Assembly: GCA_015847255.1 (NCBI GenBank)
Contig: JADLZK010008580.1
Coordinates: forward strand, 1-64,000
DNA from: Hyparrhenia diplandra
Taxonomy: Eukaryota > Streptophyta > Magnoliopsida > Poales > Poaceae
Length of the DNA stretch: 64,000 nt
Reading direction: 5' to 3'
Part shown: one piece after another, positions 1 through 11,910 of the stretch
How the letters are laid out: each line of letters opens with the position of its first letter
How positions within the stretch are numbered: the first letter of the stretch is position 1
Position numbers and translations under genes: made by a program
The notes under the pieces: model-generated
The model's database searches: none
Seen by the model: only the letters and a program-made list of their open reading frames with translations
What the model was told of the DNA's origin: nothing

Positions 1-1
1 T

Positions 2-1184
2 TGTGGGACACAGATATTCAGGACTAAGTCAATCATCTAATCCGTCCCCTAAGGTATTAGAAGGAGGACATGCTCGTTAGCCATAGGGCGATACTGCCGA
101 CAAAGCAGGGGCAGACGACGGTGTCTCCATCTCGACGAGGACTCGGGACGCAAAGGCACAGGGGACGGCTCGAGCGCTCGTCCGAGGAGAAAAGTTAGCC
201 TCGAGGGCAGCTCCCCAGGGCGCGCGCGGGGATAGGGCAGCTCCTCACGGGCGACGAGCTCCTTCCGTTTCGGACGGCTCCCGGCGCCAAATCCAGGGCG
301 ATCGGGAGAATGGAACGCACGCGGTTAGGATCCACATCGCGACTTCAGCGTGACGGCGATCTGATCTGAGGATTTCGTATGCCGCGAGAGATCGGTCGGC
401 CGCGGCGAGCATGGGATGTCGGACCACGCCCAGTGACAACAAGCACAAGAGACAACCACTATCTGACAAGGCCAGCCTCGACGGGACCCGACGGTCGAGC
501 TCTGTCGACTCTCCACGGCCCACCGCGTTCTGCTGCGCGATCCCAGAATGCTGGGCATTTAAGGCAGGCGGCGCCCCACGATCTCGCCGCGGGCTGCCGG
601 GCGATGCGGCGAGAGGCGGTAGGCGGCGAGGTACGACGGTGGCGGGGCGAGGCTCGTGTCCCCACTCTCTGTGGAGCCCGATGAGCTCAGGAGCTGCCGT
701 CGCCGCGTACCACGCGTGTCGGGATGCGGGCCGCCCTATTCTCTACGGCGGCCGCCGTGACGTGCCGGGGGAAATAGGCGGCGGCGGCGGCATGGCGCGC
801 CCGGACAACCGGCATGCAGGCATTGCCGGGGAACTCTTTTCTCTTCACCCGAAACTTTTGTATTCCTTCTATTCTTAGGTCCCTCGCAGTGACTCTGTGA
901 GCTCCCCACTACTATAAAGGGAGGACTCGGCACGGGAGAGGCAAGCTCTCGCACACACCGCACTCACTTTCGATTCCACTCTTCGCCAGAGAGACTTGGG
1001 AGCTCATCTCCCTCTCGCCGACTTGTATTAGCCGCCGTCACGAGCATTTTGAGCTCAGATAGTGTCACACAGCTGGACTAGGGTGCTCGACAGCCCGAAC
1101 CGGTATAAATCACGTGCCATTGTTCTTGAGCTAGGCCATCGTTGCATTTACCGGTCGATTTCGCGTGGCCGAGTGGTACGACCC
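2..1184 (+). repeat. 5' LTR of the Ty3/gypsy element
   Basis: It begins TGTGGGACAC and matches 12,790-13,976 along its length, including the shared block GCTCGTTAGCCATAGGGCGA near its start and AGGCCATCGTTG near its end. It differs from the 3' copy by many substitutions and one- or two-base indels. The end is placed where similarity fades after GTGGTACGACC. No convincing primer-binding site follows. Confidence 0.9.
913..919 (+). promoter_or_regulatory. TATA box of the 5' LTR promoter
   Basis: TATAAAG is followed by GGAGGACTCGGCAC, which is conserved in the 3' LTR (TATAAAAAG at 13,686). Its position about three quarters of the way into the LTR fits a U3 promoter driving the genomic transcript. 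Activity is inferred. Confidence 0.6.
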
Positions 1185-2049
1185 CGGCGATTAGCGCGCG
1201 CGGTAAAGGCGGCGCTAGTGTGGCGTTCGCCACTTTGATGGCTCCCTCCCTGCCGGTCCGTCCGGCGCCGTGCGCCCGGGGGACCCGGACCGCCCGGCAA
1301 TAGCTCCGAGGGCTCCCTTGCCGGACCCACCTTCCCTCGGAATGGCGCGGGGCGAGATGACGTCCGCCTCATCCAGCTTGGCGCCGCCCGGCCGCCGCCG
1401 TCTTTGATGCCTTTCCGGCGGGATTCGACCTCACGCTTTCGTGAGCCCGTCTGGCGGCGGCGGCCACCTTCTTCGTCGCCATTGCGGACTGCTCCCGCAC
1501 ATCCCCGAGCCACGAGCCGACTCGGGGGCTCTTCAGCGGCGTCACCTTCTCCACCGCCAATATCTCGTCCTGCGATGCACCGCGAGCGCGAGCCGCTTTC
1601 CCAGACGAGTTCCTCGCGGCCTCACGAATGTATGCGAGGGAGCAGCTCTTCTTGCCGAAGTATGGCACCAAGCTCGGAGCAACGGCCTCGAGACCGCCGG
1701 CCCCGGGCGGCCTGAGTCTCAGGGGTCAACCCCACATGAGGTGCTACATGTGCCCAGGCGCCGACGGCATTTGTGCATAGCTACCCTGGCCAGGACGAGT
1801 CCTCCCAAGACACTCTCAAGACTCGGGGTTGAGACTTCGGGACGGCTCGCTCGATGGCGCCCTAAGAGGGTGCACGGCGTCCCGGCGAGCCTCGAGGAGG
1901 CCGGCGTGAGATCGCGCGAGAACCACGACACACCCTCCTCGAGGAGGTAGGAGGCCGGCGTGGCGAGGGCTCGAGGACGGGAGGTGCGACGCCGCATCGA
2001 GCGAGGCCGATGACCTCCCGCCGTCTTCGGGCCGGGCTTGAGGAGCCCG

Positions 2050-3470
2050 CGGCGGCCACCGGCTCCTCCACGAGCTCCCCGAGCCCGAGGCGCCCGGGCC
2101 CCGAAGGGCTCCACCAACGGTTACGCTCCCTCATCGAGAGCCGCGGAGCGACGGTGGAAAGCTCTGTCGCCGCCTGACGCCCGGGAAGAGCATGAGGCCT
2201 CCTCCAACCGGGAGGCGAGCCGAGGAGAGTCTCCACGTGTCCGCGCGTCGACGGGTGGGAGAGAGCACTGGCGACGCCGGGACACCCTCGGGCCACGACG
2301 ACGCTGGCGGAGGCGCGTGGAGGAAGCGCCAGACGCCGGGCCGCGACCGTCGCGGCGACGACAAGCGAGACAACGGCCGCCCGTCCGGGTCCTACGGCAA
2401 GAGGAGGGGCGGCCGCTCACGGTGATCGGGAGGACCGTGGCCGCAGTCCCGGCCCCGAGGTCGAGGCGGCGGCGCCGCCGCTCACCACGTGGCGGCTCGG
2501 GCTCGAGGCGGCGCGCGAGGTCGGAGCGCCACCCGGACCGGAGGAGGCCCGGGTGCCCGGCGCCGGGTTCCGCGATGCGCCGTTCCTCGGCGCTTCGAGC
2601 CCGACCTCCGTCTAGAAGTACAACTGGGAGCCGGACCCCCGGCGTCTAGCTCGAAGATTACCGCCTCGCGTGTCGGGGGAGTCGACGACGAGCTCTTTAT
2701 CACCCGCAGCCTCCCCCTATACCTCGCCCGACACGGCTCGCTCTGGCTCGAGCACCTACCCGCATGTATGATCGACGGAGTTGGCGCGACCTCCGCGACA
2801 TGTCTTCGTTGGTAACTTCCAGGGGGACTTTCTCGCGCCCCAAAGCAACACGTGGGACCTCGTAGGTTGCAAGCGGCGTGGAAGAATGAGAGCTTTGCGC
2901 TATATCCGATGCTTCTCCAAGCTCGCAGCGAGCTCACCGACGCCGAGATCATCACCGCCTTCACCTTGGCCGACGACTTGCGAGGACGCTCATCCGTGAA
3001 CTCCTCGGCACACGCAAAGCCAAGACGGTGAAGGACCTCCTCGACCTGCCACGAACCACGCCGGGGCGGGAGGCTATCTCCGCCATCCCCTCCACGGCAC
3101 CGCGGTGGGGGCAAGGAGAAGGCCGCCGATGAGGCCGGCGAAGGCTCGAGCTCGCGACCCAAAGCGAAGAACAAGAACAAGCGCCGGCGCGGCGAGGATG
3201 ACCTCGCCGCGAGCCACCGAAAGAAGAAGCCGGGCACCAAGGCCGCGGGCCCGGTGCTCCCTGGGGACTTCTTCGAAGAAGCTCGACCGCCCTTGCCCCC
3301 AACCACGGGGGCCCGGTCAAGCATAAGCTCGAGGGGGGCGCAGTCTGCGCGAGGAAGTTTGTAGCCGGCGCGAGGGAAGGAGAGGCCGCGGGCGACGAGC
3401 ATCACGATAGCGATTCGGTTCGACGGCCGGGGCGGACGACAAGGACGTCTTCTTCGAGGGACGGCGCCGT
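2050..3470 (+). pseudogene. gag region of the Ty3/gypsy element, frame-broken
   Basis: This is the capsid/nucleocapsid region. The frame from about 2,489 to 2,815 contains FEPDLRLE and continues through SLWLEHLPACMI, which resembles the plant Retrotrans_gag domain. The match resumes in other frames: a nucleoprotein segment near 2,810-2,990 with ARSELTDAEIITAF, then a basic Lys/Arg-rich tail at 3,100-3,240. Upstream, 2,050-2,480 is Arg/Gly/Ser-rich and low in complexity, as in Tat gag leaders. At least three frame changes break it, and no single start codon can be defended. Confidence 0.7.
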
Positions 3471-3589
3471 CAATGTCGGTCTTCGGCCCACCGGCGTATG
3501 AGTCAGCGCCGCCGGGCTTCGGCGTGAAGTCCTCTTCACCCGAGCCCGCGCCCTCCTACCTCAAGTGGTCCGAGGCCCGATCACCTTCG

Positions 3590-3960
3590 ACAGAAGCACC
3601 ATCCGGTGCACGTCCCCGGCATCGGGAAGGTTCCTCTCGTCGTCGATCCCATAGTCGGCACCAAAGCGCCCGGCAAAGTGCTGATGGACGGTGGAAGCGG
3701 CCTCAACCTCCTCACGTCGACACCATGGAGGCTCTAGGCATCATGCGAGCTCGCCTCCAGGCCCTCCACGGACCCCATCCACGGGGTAGTGCCGGGAAGC
3801 CGGCGTTTCCGCTCGGACGCTTGTCCCTCCCGTTACCTTCGGCGACCGAGCAACTTCCACAAGGGAAGTGCTCACCTTCGAGAGGTGCTCTCCCGTACAA
3901 GAGCGCTTACCATGCCCTTGCGAAGGGCGGCCGTGCTACGTGAAGATTCATGGCCGTTCC
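3590..3960 (+). pseudogene. Retroviral-type aspartic protease region of pol
   Basis: The frame reads VPLVVDPIVG and then KVLMDGGSGLN at about 3,678-3,710. The MDGGSGLN segment occupies the active-site loop of plant Ty3 proteases, which is normally D-S/T/G-G-like. Downstream the frame shifts, and AVPNYTYLKLKIPG appears at 3,950-3,990 as the segment linking protease to RT. In this family the domain would cut the Gag-Pol polyprotein inside virus-like particles. It is non-functional here because a stop and frame changes follow directly. Confidence 0.75.
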
Positions 3961-4489
3961 CAACTACACGTACCTCAAGCTCAAGATCCCCGGGCGAAGG
4001 CGTGATCACCGTCAACTCCACCTTCGAGGCGCGCCTTCAACTACTGACAAGGAGGCCGTGCAATACGCCGATGCCCTCATCGAAGTCGGACTCATCCCGA
4101 GAGATGCTAGGCGTGGGTGCGCAGAAGGTTTCCGAAATGAAGAAGGCCGTGGCGCGTCCGGCCAAGGTGGCGAGCTCCCCCGTTGAGCTCGAGAGGCGGC
4201 GGATCCTTCGAGAGCCGGACGAGGACGCCAGACGGTAAGGTCGACAAGGGAGGGGCGCACTGCTCGCATCGGTGCCGAGCTCTCTCCCAAATGGAAAGCG
4301 CTGGCTCGTCGACTTCCTCCGCGCGAACCTCGGTATTGACCGTGGAGACCCTCGGACATGCCCAACATACCGGGGAGGGTCACCGAGCACCCAAACATCA
4401 AGCCCGATTCTCGGTAGGTGAAGCGGCGGCTCCCGGCTTCGACGATGGCGGTGACGGTGTCGCCGAGGAAATAGGATAGCTCTTAGCGG

Positions 4490-6150
4490 CGGGCTTTGTT
4501 AAGGAGGTGTATCATCCCAGTGGATAGCCAACCCCGTACTAGTTAAGAAGAAGAATGCGAGGAAATGGAGAATGTCGTTGACTATACGAGTCTCAACAAG
4601 GCATGCCCAAAGGATCTCGTTTCCTTTGCGGCGCATCGACCAAATCGTTGACTCCACCTCAGGGTGCGAGACACTCGTTTTTCCGACGCATACCCAGGCT
4701 ATCATCGGTCGCAATGAACGCTCGATCAGCTCGCCACCTCCTTCATCACTCCCTTCGCGCCTTATACGCTACGTAACCATGCCTTTCGGGCTGAAGAAAG
4801 GTGCCACCTTTCGAGGTGCATGCGAAAGTCTTCAAAAAGAGCTTCTCGGGAAGCGTGGGAGGCATAACGTCGATGACATCGTAGTCAAGACAAGGCGCAG
4901 GGAGAGCTCATCCCCGACCTCCAAGATGTCTTTGGCAAGCTTCGTGAGTTTGGGGTGAAGCTCAATCCCGAAAAAATGTGTTCGGGGTCCCACGGAAAGC
5001 TCTCGGGCTTTATCTTGTCGAGGAAGCGCCAGCAAGATCGAAGCCAACCCCAAAAAATCCCGAGGCCATCCACAACATGGGCCCCATCAAGAACGTCAAG
5101 AACGTACAACGGCTTGAGGGTGCTTGGCCACCCTCGCCAGGTTCATTGCTGGCCGGGCGAACGAGTCTCCGCTATACAAGCTCTTGAAGAAGTCGAGCGG
5201 TCGCGCTGGACCGGGGCCCGCCCCTCGCGCCGACTCTCCTCGAAAAGAGCTCTTGGCGAACCCACCCATACTCACTCCGCCCAAGGCGGGCAGACCAATC
5301 TTCAGCGTACATTGCGGCCGCCGCGGGTGGTGAGCACGGCGCTCATAGTGGAAAGAGGAGGGAAGGCCGTGCGCCGGGTGCAGCGACCGGTCTCTTCATG
5401 CGGGGAAGTCTCTCCGACACGCGGTCGCGATATCCACAGGCTCGTGAGCTCGCCTCACGCGGTCCCCGATCCGCAGCCGCAAGCCTGCGGCACTATTTTG
5501 ACGCTCACCCGATCACCGTCGGCCTCCAAAATTCCCTCTCGGGCGAGATCATCCCAGCCCCGATGCCGCCCCGGCGCATCGCCGCCAAGTGGGAGTTGAG
5601 CTCATGGGGCGGACATTTCGTATGCCCCAAGGGACGCCATCAAGTCTCGGAGTCCTCCCACGACTTCATGGCGAGTGGATTCGAGACCAGTACCGCCGGC
5701 AGAAGCGGCCGTCGCCGAGCGCTCGACGCCGGCGGCTCGGTGAAGAAATACGCGCGGGGCGGGTCCGGTCTTCGTATCACAGCGCCAGCGTGCGCGGGAG
5801 GTACTCGATCGCCTTCACTTCACAGCCTCCAACAATGTTCTGAATAGAGCTTTGGTCAACGGTATCTTCGCCAGGGCGTCGAACTCCTCGGCGAGAAACG
5901 CCTCGAGATCGAGGGGATTCTAAACTCGTGGCTGATCAAGCCACAAAGGGGCGCTGCGTCGGCCAAGGATGGTTGCGTACTCGCAAAGGTGCGCGAGCTC
6001 GAAGAACGCTTCGACGGGCTGAGTTCAAGAACATCCGTCGCCAATACAACGCGACGCCGACGCCCTCGCCAAGCTCGCCCGATCGACTACGGGTCCCACC
6101 CGGCGTCTTTGCCCAAGACAGTTCGTACCCTCAATGGCTTGAGGGGAAGG
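4490..6150 (+). pseudogene. Reverse transcriptase and RNase H regions of pol, frame-broken
   Basis: RT landmarks appear in sequence but in different frames: DYTSLNKACPKD near 4,572-4,612, SGYH-like residues near 4,690, PFGLKKGATF near 4,780-4,810 and VDDIVVKT at 4,869-4,892. The aromatic residue of the Y/F-x-D-D box is disrupted by an apparent one-base insertion at the preceding codon. A connection region with IAAAAGVVSTALIVERGG follows at about 5,305-5,360. RNase-H-type segments lie at 5,490-5,680 and 5,770-6,080, the second with HFTASNNV. Two RNase-H-like stretches suggest the Tat lineage. At least six frame changes are needed to follow the reading. Confidence 0.8.
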
Positions 6151-6379
6151 ATTCGAACCAGCGTCACAGACCCGTCGGGGACTCCATTCGATCCCCGCGC
6201 CCACCAAGGCCGAGGACCTCTCGAGCTCGAGTTCCCCGATGGAGGGTCGACATGCAGGCCGAGACTCGATTGGCGGCTTCCCATCCTGGCATGGCTACGG
6301 GGGACGGCAAACTCCCGTGGAGAAGGAAGAAGCCGGGCGCATGTCGCCGTCGGGCCAAGTCCTATGTCGTCATCGGCGC

Positions 6380-7509
6380 GAGCTCTGAGCGGCACATCGG
6401 GGTGCTCCAACGCGGCTGCGTCACCTTTGAGGAGGGCCGCGAGCTCATCAGAGAGATCCACGCCCAGAATGTGGGCATCACGCGACTCGCGAGCTCGGTA
6501 GGCAAGGCATTCCGCCAAGGTTTTTATGGCCGACCGGGTCGCCGACGCCAACCGGATCGTACGCCCCGGTGAGGATGGGGTTCTTCGCGAACGCACCTCC
6601 TCCAAGAGGCCACCAAAGCGATCCCCATCACTTGGCCTTTCGCGGTCTGGGGCCTCAACATGGTCGGTCCCTTTGCAAGGTCACCGGGGGCTTCACTCAC
6701 CTCCTCGTCGCCGTCGACAAGTTCACCAAGTGGATCGGTGATGCCCATCTCACGCGACGAGATCGCGGGACACGGTCAAGTTCTTCGACGGCATCATCCA
6801 CCGCTTCAGGCGTACCAAACTCAATCATCACCATTAAACGTCACCAACTTCACCGGCCAAATTTTCCTCGGTGGTGGTGGCGACGGCTACAACATCCGTG
6901 TAGATCGGGCCTCCGTCGGCCATCCAAAGACGAGCGGGCAAGTCGGCGCCTTGGCTTAACCTCCGAGGGACTAAAGCCGTGAATCTTCAAAAGGTCGGAG
7001 AAATTCGGAGGACGATGGCTCGCCGAGCCCCTCATGATCATGGAGCCTCGGGACTACTCCAGCGCGAGCCCACGGGTGGCGGACCCCCTTCTTCCTCGTC
7101 TCGGCTCGCCGTGCTCCCCATCGACCTCGACTCACGGCACGCCGCGAGTTCGAGCGCACAACGACGCCAAAGAACCGCACCTCGCCCGAAGACGCCGCGG
7201 AGACCGGCTCGAGGAGGCTCGGCGAGGTCGCCGCCGTCACAAGACTCGCCCAAAGTACCAAACAATCGATGCGCCGCTATCACGACCGCCACGTCCAGGG
7301 CGGGCCTTCAAGTCGGTGACCAAGTCCCACGACGAGTACAGAGCACGAAGGAGAAACACAAGCTCTCAGCGCCATGCAGGAAGGACCATTCACCATCGCG
7401 AGTCCCGCCCCGGGCTCATACAAGATTCGGGACTCCGCCCGGTCGCGAGATCGCCAACTCGTGGAACATCGAACAGCTACGTCGCTTTACCCTTAGATGC
7501 ATTTTGTAA
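6380..7509 (+). pseudogene. Integrase region of pol, catalytic residues lost
   Basis: An N-terminal part (EGRELIREIHAQNVG at 6,430-6,475, GKAFRQGFYGRP at 6,503-6,540) leads to the core with WPFAVWGLNMVGPF around 6,633-6,674. The motif continues through FTKWIGDA and VPNSIIT, and the domain ends with WNIEQLRRF near 7,462-7,489. In this family integrase joins element cDNA to the chromosome through a D-D-E triad. The codon where the first Asp is expected, 6,657-6,659, reads AAC (Asn). The expected positions of the second Asp (about 6,832) and the Glu (about 6,944) are also altered or deleted. No chromodomain is visible after the C-terminus. Confidence 0.85.
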
Positions 7510-8040
7510 ATGTCACTTTTGTGCTGGTGGAATAACAATGACACCTCGATGCAAAAGTTGTGCAAGCATTCGATCCCTTTTCACGGTTGTTAAGCAATGG
7601 CTGCCTTTACCTCCGGCAAGGCCCGCCCTTGCTCGGGGGCTGAGGGTCGGGGCGCACACCCGCCTTTTTCACGAACTCTTTTTCGCCAAACAACATGAAC
7701 ACTTAGGGAAGAGCTCGTCGGCTCAACCTCGCACTCGTTACCTATCTTTGCAGAAACGTCAAGTTCGGCAAAGCTAAAAGGGTTTCGAACAACATCCTCG
7801 GCGAGGTCCAACGCTTTGCAACGAGCTCTAGCGCCCCCGCTGCCAACGAGTAAAGGGCCCGTTGCCTTAATCGATAGGATGTAAATTCAGGAAAACTACG
7901 AGCTAACTGGAAGCACAATCACGGAAAGATAAAACAAGTCGTTCATAACCTAAATAACTTGTTATTTTTTACACTATGCCCGAGCTCGGGGACTTTGTTC
8001 ATAACAAAGAGGCAACGCCTCAAGCTACCTAACCTCGGCG
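7510..8040. other. Spacer between pol and the antisense ORF of the Ty3 element
   Basis: Non-coding interior of the retrotransposon. It contains GCTCGGGGGCT at 7,631-7,641, the same string that sits directly left of the 3' LTR, and may be a central polypurine-like tract. I see no gene. Confidence 0.5.
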
Positions 8041-8041
8041 C

Positions 8042-11000
8042 CTACTCTTCATCATCGACAAGTCCGTTTCCACCTCCGCCTCGCCGGCGGTAGGCTCGAA
8101 CACCTCGAGCTCCTCGACGGCGAGCGGGAGCTCGCTTCCGCGCTTCTCGAGCAGGCCTCCGCGGTGGCGACGACGTCATCCAGCTCGACGCCCTCGGCGG
8201 CTCGGGCCAACCCTTGCCCACTATCTTGGTCGAGGTCCGCATCTCGGGATAGTGGGCGAGACCTGACCAGTGCCTTATGGATCGGCACGGCCGGCGTTGT
8301 CCTCACCACGCGCCGGGGCGCGGCACCGTGCGGCGGCCCTTCTACCTCCTCGACTCCAAGGGCCCGCAGGACCCCCTCAACCGTCCAGCACGAGGTTGGT
8401 GTGCACGCGCTCCGCCTCCTCGCGCCCGCGGCCTCCGCCTTCGTTGCCCGCTCCAAGAGACCCGAGGCCTCATCTTCCCTCGGACCGGAGCTCTCGGCCG
8501 TCTTCGGGAGACCGTTCTCCACGACCACGAGATCACGCGTCATTCTTTGAAGGTCCTTCTCCTTCTCGCTCCAGTGGCGAGCCGGGTATGCGTCGGCCGA
8601 GGACTGCGGCGGCCGTGGACCGGTCCTTCCCCTCAAGCTCCCGAGCCAACCCCGCCGACTTCTTCTTCTCGGTGAAAAAGGAGTAAACAAATCAAAATCA
8701 TGAGATCCAAAGCGGGGAAGAAGAGAAGCGCCTTACATGCCGGCGCCGATAAAGTTCTTCGCGCTCCTCCCACGAGAGAAAGATTCTCGGCATTGAGCGG
8801 ATCCTCTCGGCCTCCTAAGCGCCAAACAAAATCGACCCATCGGCAAGCGCGGTCGTAAACTAAAACACCCACCTATCGGCCTAAGCGCTCAAAAGGGGGA
8901 GACAATGAGTTCGTAAAGTAGTGCTTACCTTCATTTCGGCTTCACGGTCTTGAGCGCCTTCCCCTTAGCGTCGCGCTCCCTCTCCCAAACATCGGAGCTC
9001 GCTCTCTCGTCGAACGTTCGAGCTCCTTGTCCTCCAAAGCTCGGCGGAGGTCGCCGAGCTCCTTTCTGCGCATGAGCTCACGCTTTGTTTGCGGCTCGGG
9101 CAACAAGTTCCTCCTCACTCCCCGCTTCCGCCCGCCGCGCCCGGGCGGACTTCGTTGGCGACCTCCTCCGGGGCCTCGGCGGCATGCTCGCGGACCTCGC
9201 GGATGTGCTGCTGACGTCGTAACGCCACGCCCGGGAGCTCGCGGTGCGCCGCGGACATTACCGAGCCCCCCTCGCGTGGGACCAGGCTCGCCCAGCCGTC
9301 CCAAGAGACCCTCGATCTCGCCCGGCCTCCACCACGCGGTTGAAGCCAACGACCGCGTCCCTCACCCCCCGGGAGGGCGGGTTAGCACCACGAGCTCGGG
9401 GATCGAGGCGAGGGGTGAGCGTGGTTAGATCTCTTACCCCAATGTGGTGGAGGCACGCCGGCCCCCTCTCGGTGGGAAGTGGCGGCACCTCTGCCGCGGT
9501 CCAAGTGGGCGACGCCGCTCCCGCCGACCGGCCCGCGGGAACAATGCACGACCGGCTCATAGCCCGGCCCAACGAACTCTCCGGGCGTCCCCCCGCCGAT
9601 GTCGGCGCGGATCCCGGCGTCGGGGCGCGTTCGAAGGGTCACCCACGCCCCAAGTGGTGACTCCGCCCCTCGCGCCCAAAGGCGGCGGGCTCTACGGTGT
9701 CCACCACGGGCCACTTGGTCGGCGGTGGCGCAGCCTGAGGACCCTCCGAGAACACCACGAGTCTCCCACGACGAGCTCGCCTACGACCAGGCGCCATGCG
9801 CGGCCACACTTTAGGCTCTTCGTCGCGCTACGCGGTCTCCTCGCGGGCTCGTCGGGAACCGCGTCGCGCGCGGCTCACACCCTCCGGTCTCCCGCCGCGC
9901 CCGCGGCCTCCGTGGACGAGCCTCGTCAAGACCGCGATCGCGCTGTGTCCTTGGGCGCCTCTTCGCGCCCCGTTTAGAGCCGGAGACTCGCCCCACGTCG
10001 AGACGACCAACGCCACCGAGGACTGGGCACGAGGAACATCCTCGACACAAGCTCCAACGCGACGGCGGGGGTTCTTCGCACGGGGTCCTCCGGCCCGCCG
10101 GCGACAACCGATCAACGACGCGCCATCGGCCCGAGTCACACCACCGGTGCCGACGACGACGGCGCAAAGACTCCCCGTGGATCCCGGCTCGCTCCTTCCC
10201 CCTTGGGGGCTTGGGGGCGACCACCCCGAGGGCTTGCACTGCGATGGGAGGCGGAGGGACCGCCGAGGCGACCCCGTCGCCGTTCCGAGCCGCCCGTGGG
10301 GTTCGGGGTCCCAAGGGCTTGACCTTCTCCCCCGCACAAAGAAGAAAGTAAAAAAACTCAAAGTTGAGCACTAACGGAGAGAGAGGCTCGGCCCGCCGCG
10401 CCTCAAAAAAAGGCACGAGCTCAAATGCTTACCCAATGGCCACGCGTCTCGCCTTCGCCTTCTTCTCCTCCGCTTGCGGTGCCTCGTCGCCTCTTCCCCG
10501 GCCGCGGCCCTGAAGAAGGAGCCGACCGAGCCTTGCGGCGGCCCGATGAGGTCACCGGGCGCCACCAGGGACAGCGGCGCCCCCTGTTCTTCCCCCGGCC
10601 GTGCCACGGTCCTCGGACCCCGGCCGCGAATGCGTCGCTCCGCGCGGGCCGCCCGAGACTCTTCGGCGGCGGCGCGGTCGACATCCCGGGTCGGCGGCGG
10701 CGGCCGAGGCGAATCGTTCGGCGAAGCACAGGGGAAGGGACCTGCGCCCAATGGAGGGTGGGGGCTCAGATGAACCTCGCCAACCCGCAAAGATGAGTAG
10801 AATTACTCCCCGCGAAAAGCGAGACACGCCGAAAGAAAGAAGATGCGGAGAAAGAACTCACCGGCGCCGCGTCGTCGCATCGGCGGCGCCGCGAATGCCA
10901 TTGGGTTCCAGCAGGGATCTTGAAGAGCCTTCCGGGTGCCCCCAGCGGATAACCACTCCACCTCGTCTGGAGAAGCGGGGTCGCGGTCACCGTACCTTCC

Positions 11001-11748
11001 CAAGGCTTCTTCTCCTCCGAGTCATCTCCCGGAAGCGGAGAGCTCCTCCGCTTCAAGGGGGACGACCCCCGTGCCCGGAGGCCCAAGCGTTAGGAGGGGC
11101 TCCGTGAGGTCCGCTTGCTTGAGGAGCTCCACCTTCCGAGAGCGACGACCTTGACCTCGTGGGAGCGTATGGGCGTGGGGGATTCCCTCCAAAGCTCGTC
11201 GGAGTCGAGGAACACGCCGCCGGCAAAGATCGGAAGAGGGTGCTCCTCGTCATTCTTCGATAGAACCATTCGTCCACCGGTGTTCGGCGTGAGAGAGACA
11301 ATGGTAGGATACTTCCCCTTCACGCCTCCGGCCGAGGTTAAAGACGACGATACAACCGATTGGGATGGGCTCCTTCGCCGTTTGCTATCGTCACCTTGGC
11401 GTGGAAGTAGTGCTTGAAAAGCTCCCAATCGGGCTCGATCCCCGGCCACCCCTCGCAGAGGGTGGTGAAGGTCGCGATATGAAGCGGCCGTTGGGGTTCA
11501 GATGTTGGAGCTCGGCCCCCCAAGACGACAATGGCCAGCGGAAGAAGTCCGACGCCGGGACGCTAAGCCCCCCGAACGTGGAAGGAGGCGAAGGAGACGA
11601 CATAGCCCGTCGGGCCGGATGGGGAGTGGCGTGCGCCGAGACGGCAGCGATCCACTCTCGGGCTGCGGTCGGCCCGGCGGGAGGCCGCCGGCGCCATGCA
11701 CTCTCGCAAGATATCGTCGGTCACCTTGGACGGCGACCACGAACCCAT
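8042..11748 (-). pseudogene. Antisense accessory ORF of the Ty3/gypsy element (Transposase_28-like), frame-broken
   Basis: Read on the - strand, a plausible start at 11,748 gives MGSWSPSKVTDDILREC. After frame changes come SSWGAELQHLNPNGRF (about 11,500) and FTTLCEGWPGIEPDW (about 11,440). These match the family named 'putative gypsy type transposon' (Pfam Transposase_28), which is found antisense in Tat-type elements. Toward its 3' end (8,690-8,050) the frame is rich in Glu, Arg and Ala, with KEKDLQRMTRDLVVVE and LRALGVEEVEG, and looks coiled-coil. The role of these proteins is not established. A TATA-like box lies ~155 bp upstream. Several indels prevent one continuous reading. Confidence 0.72.
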
Positions 11749-11900
11749 GTCTCTCGCTCTCGGCGACGGATTGGGAAAGTCTTGTGCGGGGAGCTCTCTC
11801 ACGCGGCGGCAATGGCGGATCGAGATCTGGAACGAGAAGATGAAAGAAGGTGGGGCGGCGGAAAGGAAAGAGAAGGGGAAAACCCCGAATTTTCCCTCCC

Positions 11901-11910
11901 TATTTATAAG
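11901..11910 (-). promoter_or_regulatory. TATA-like box for the antisense ORF
   Basis: The reverse complement reads CTTATAAATA followed by GGGAGG. It lies about 155 bp upstream of the inferred antisense start at 11,748, a normal plant distance allowing for a 5' UTR. It suggests the antisense ORF has its own promoter rather than relying on LTR read-through. Activity is untested. Confidence 0.5.

Noticed and set aside
2038..2649. 203-codon Arg/Pro-rich + frame and the 307-codon - strand frame at 2,482-3,405
   Set aside because: GC-rich stop-poor DNA of the Ty3 gag region; the gag-like residues are in other frames.
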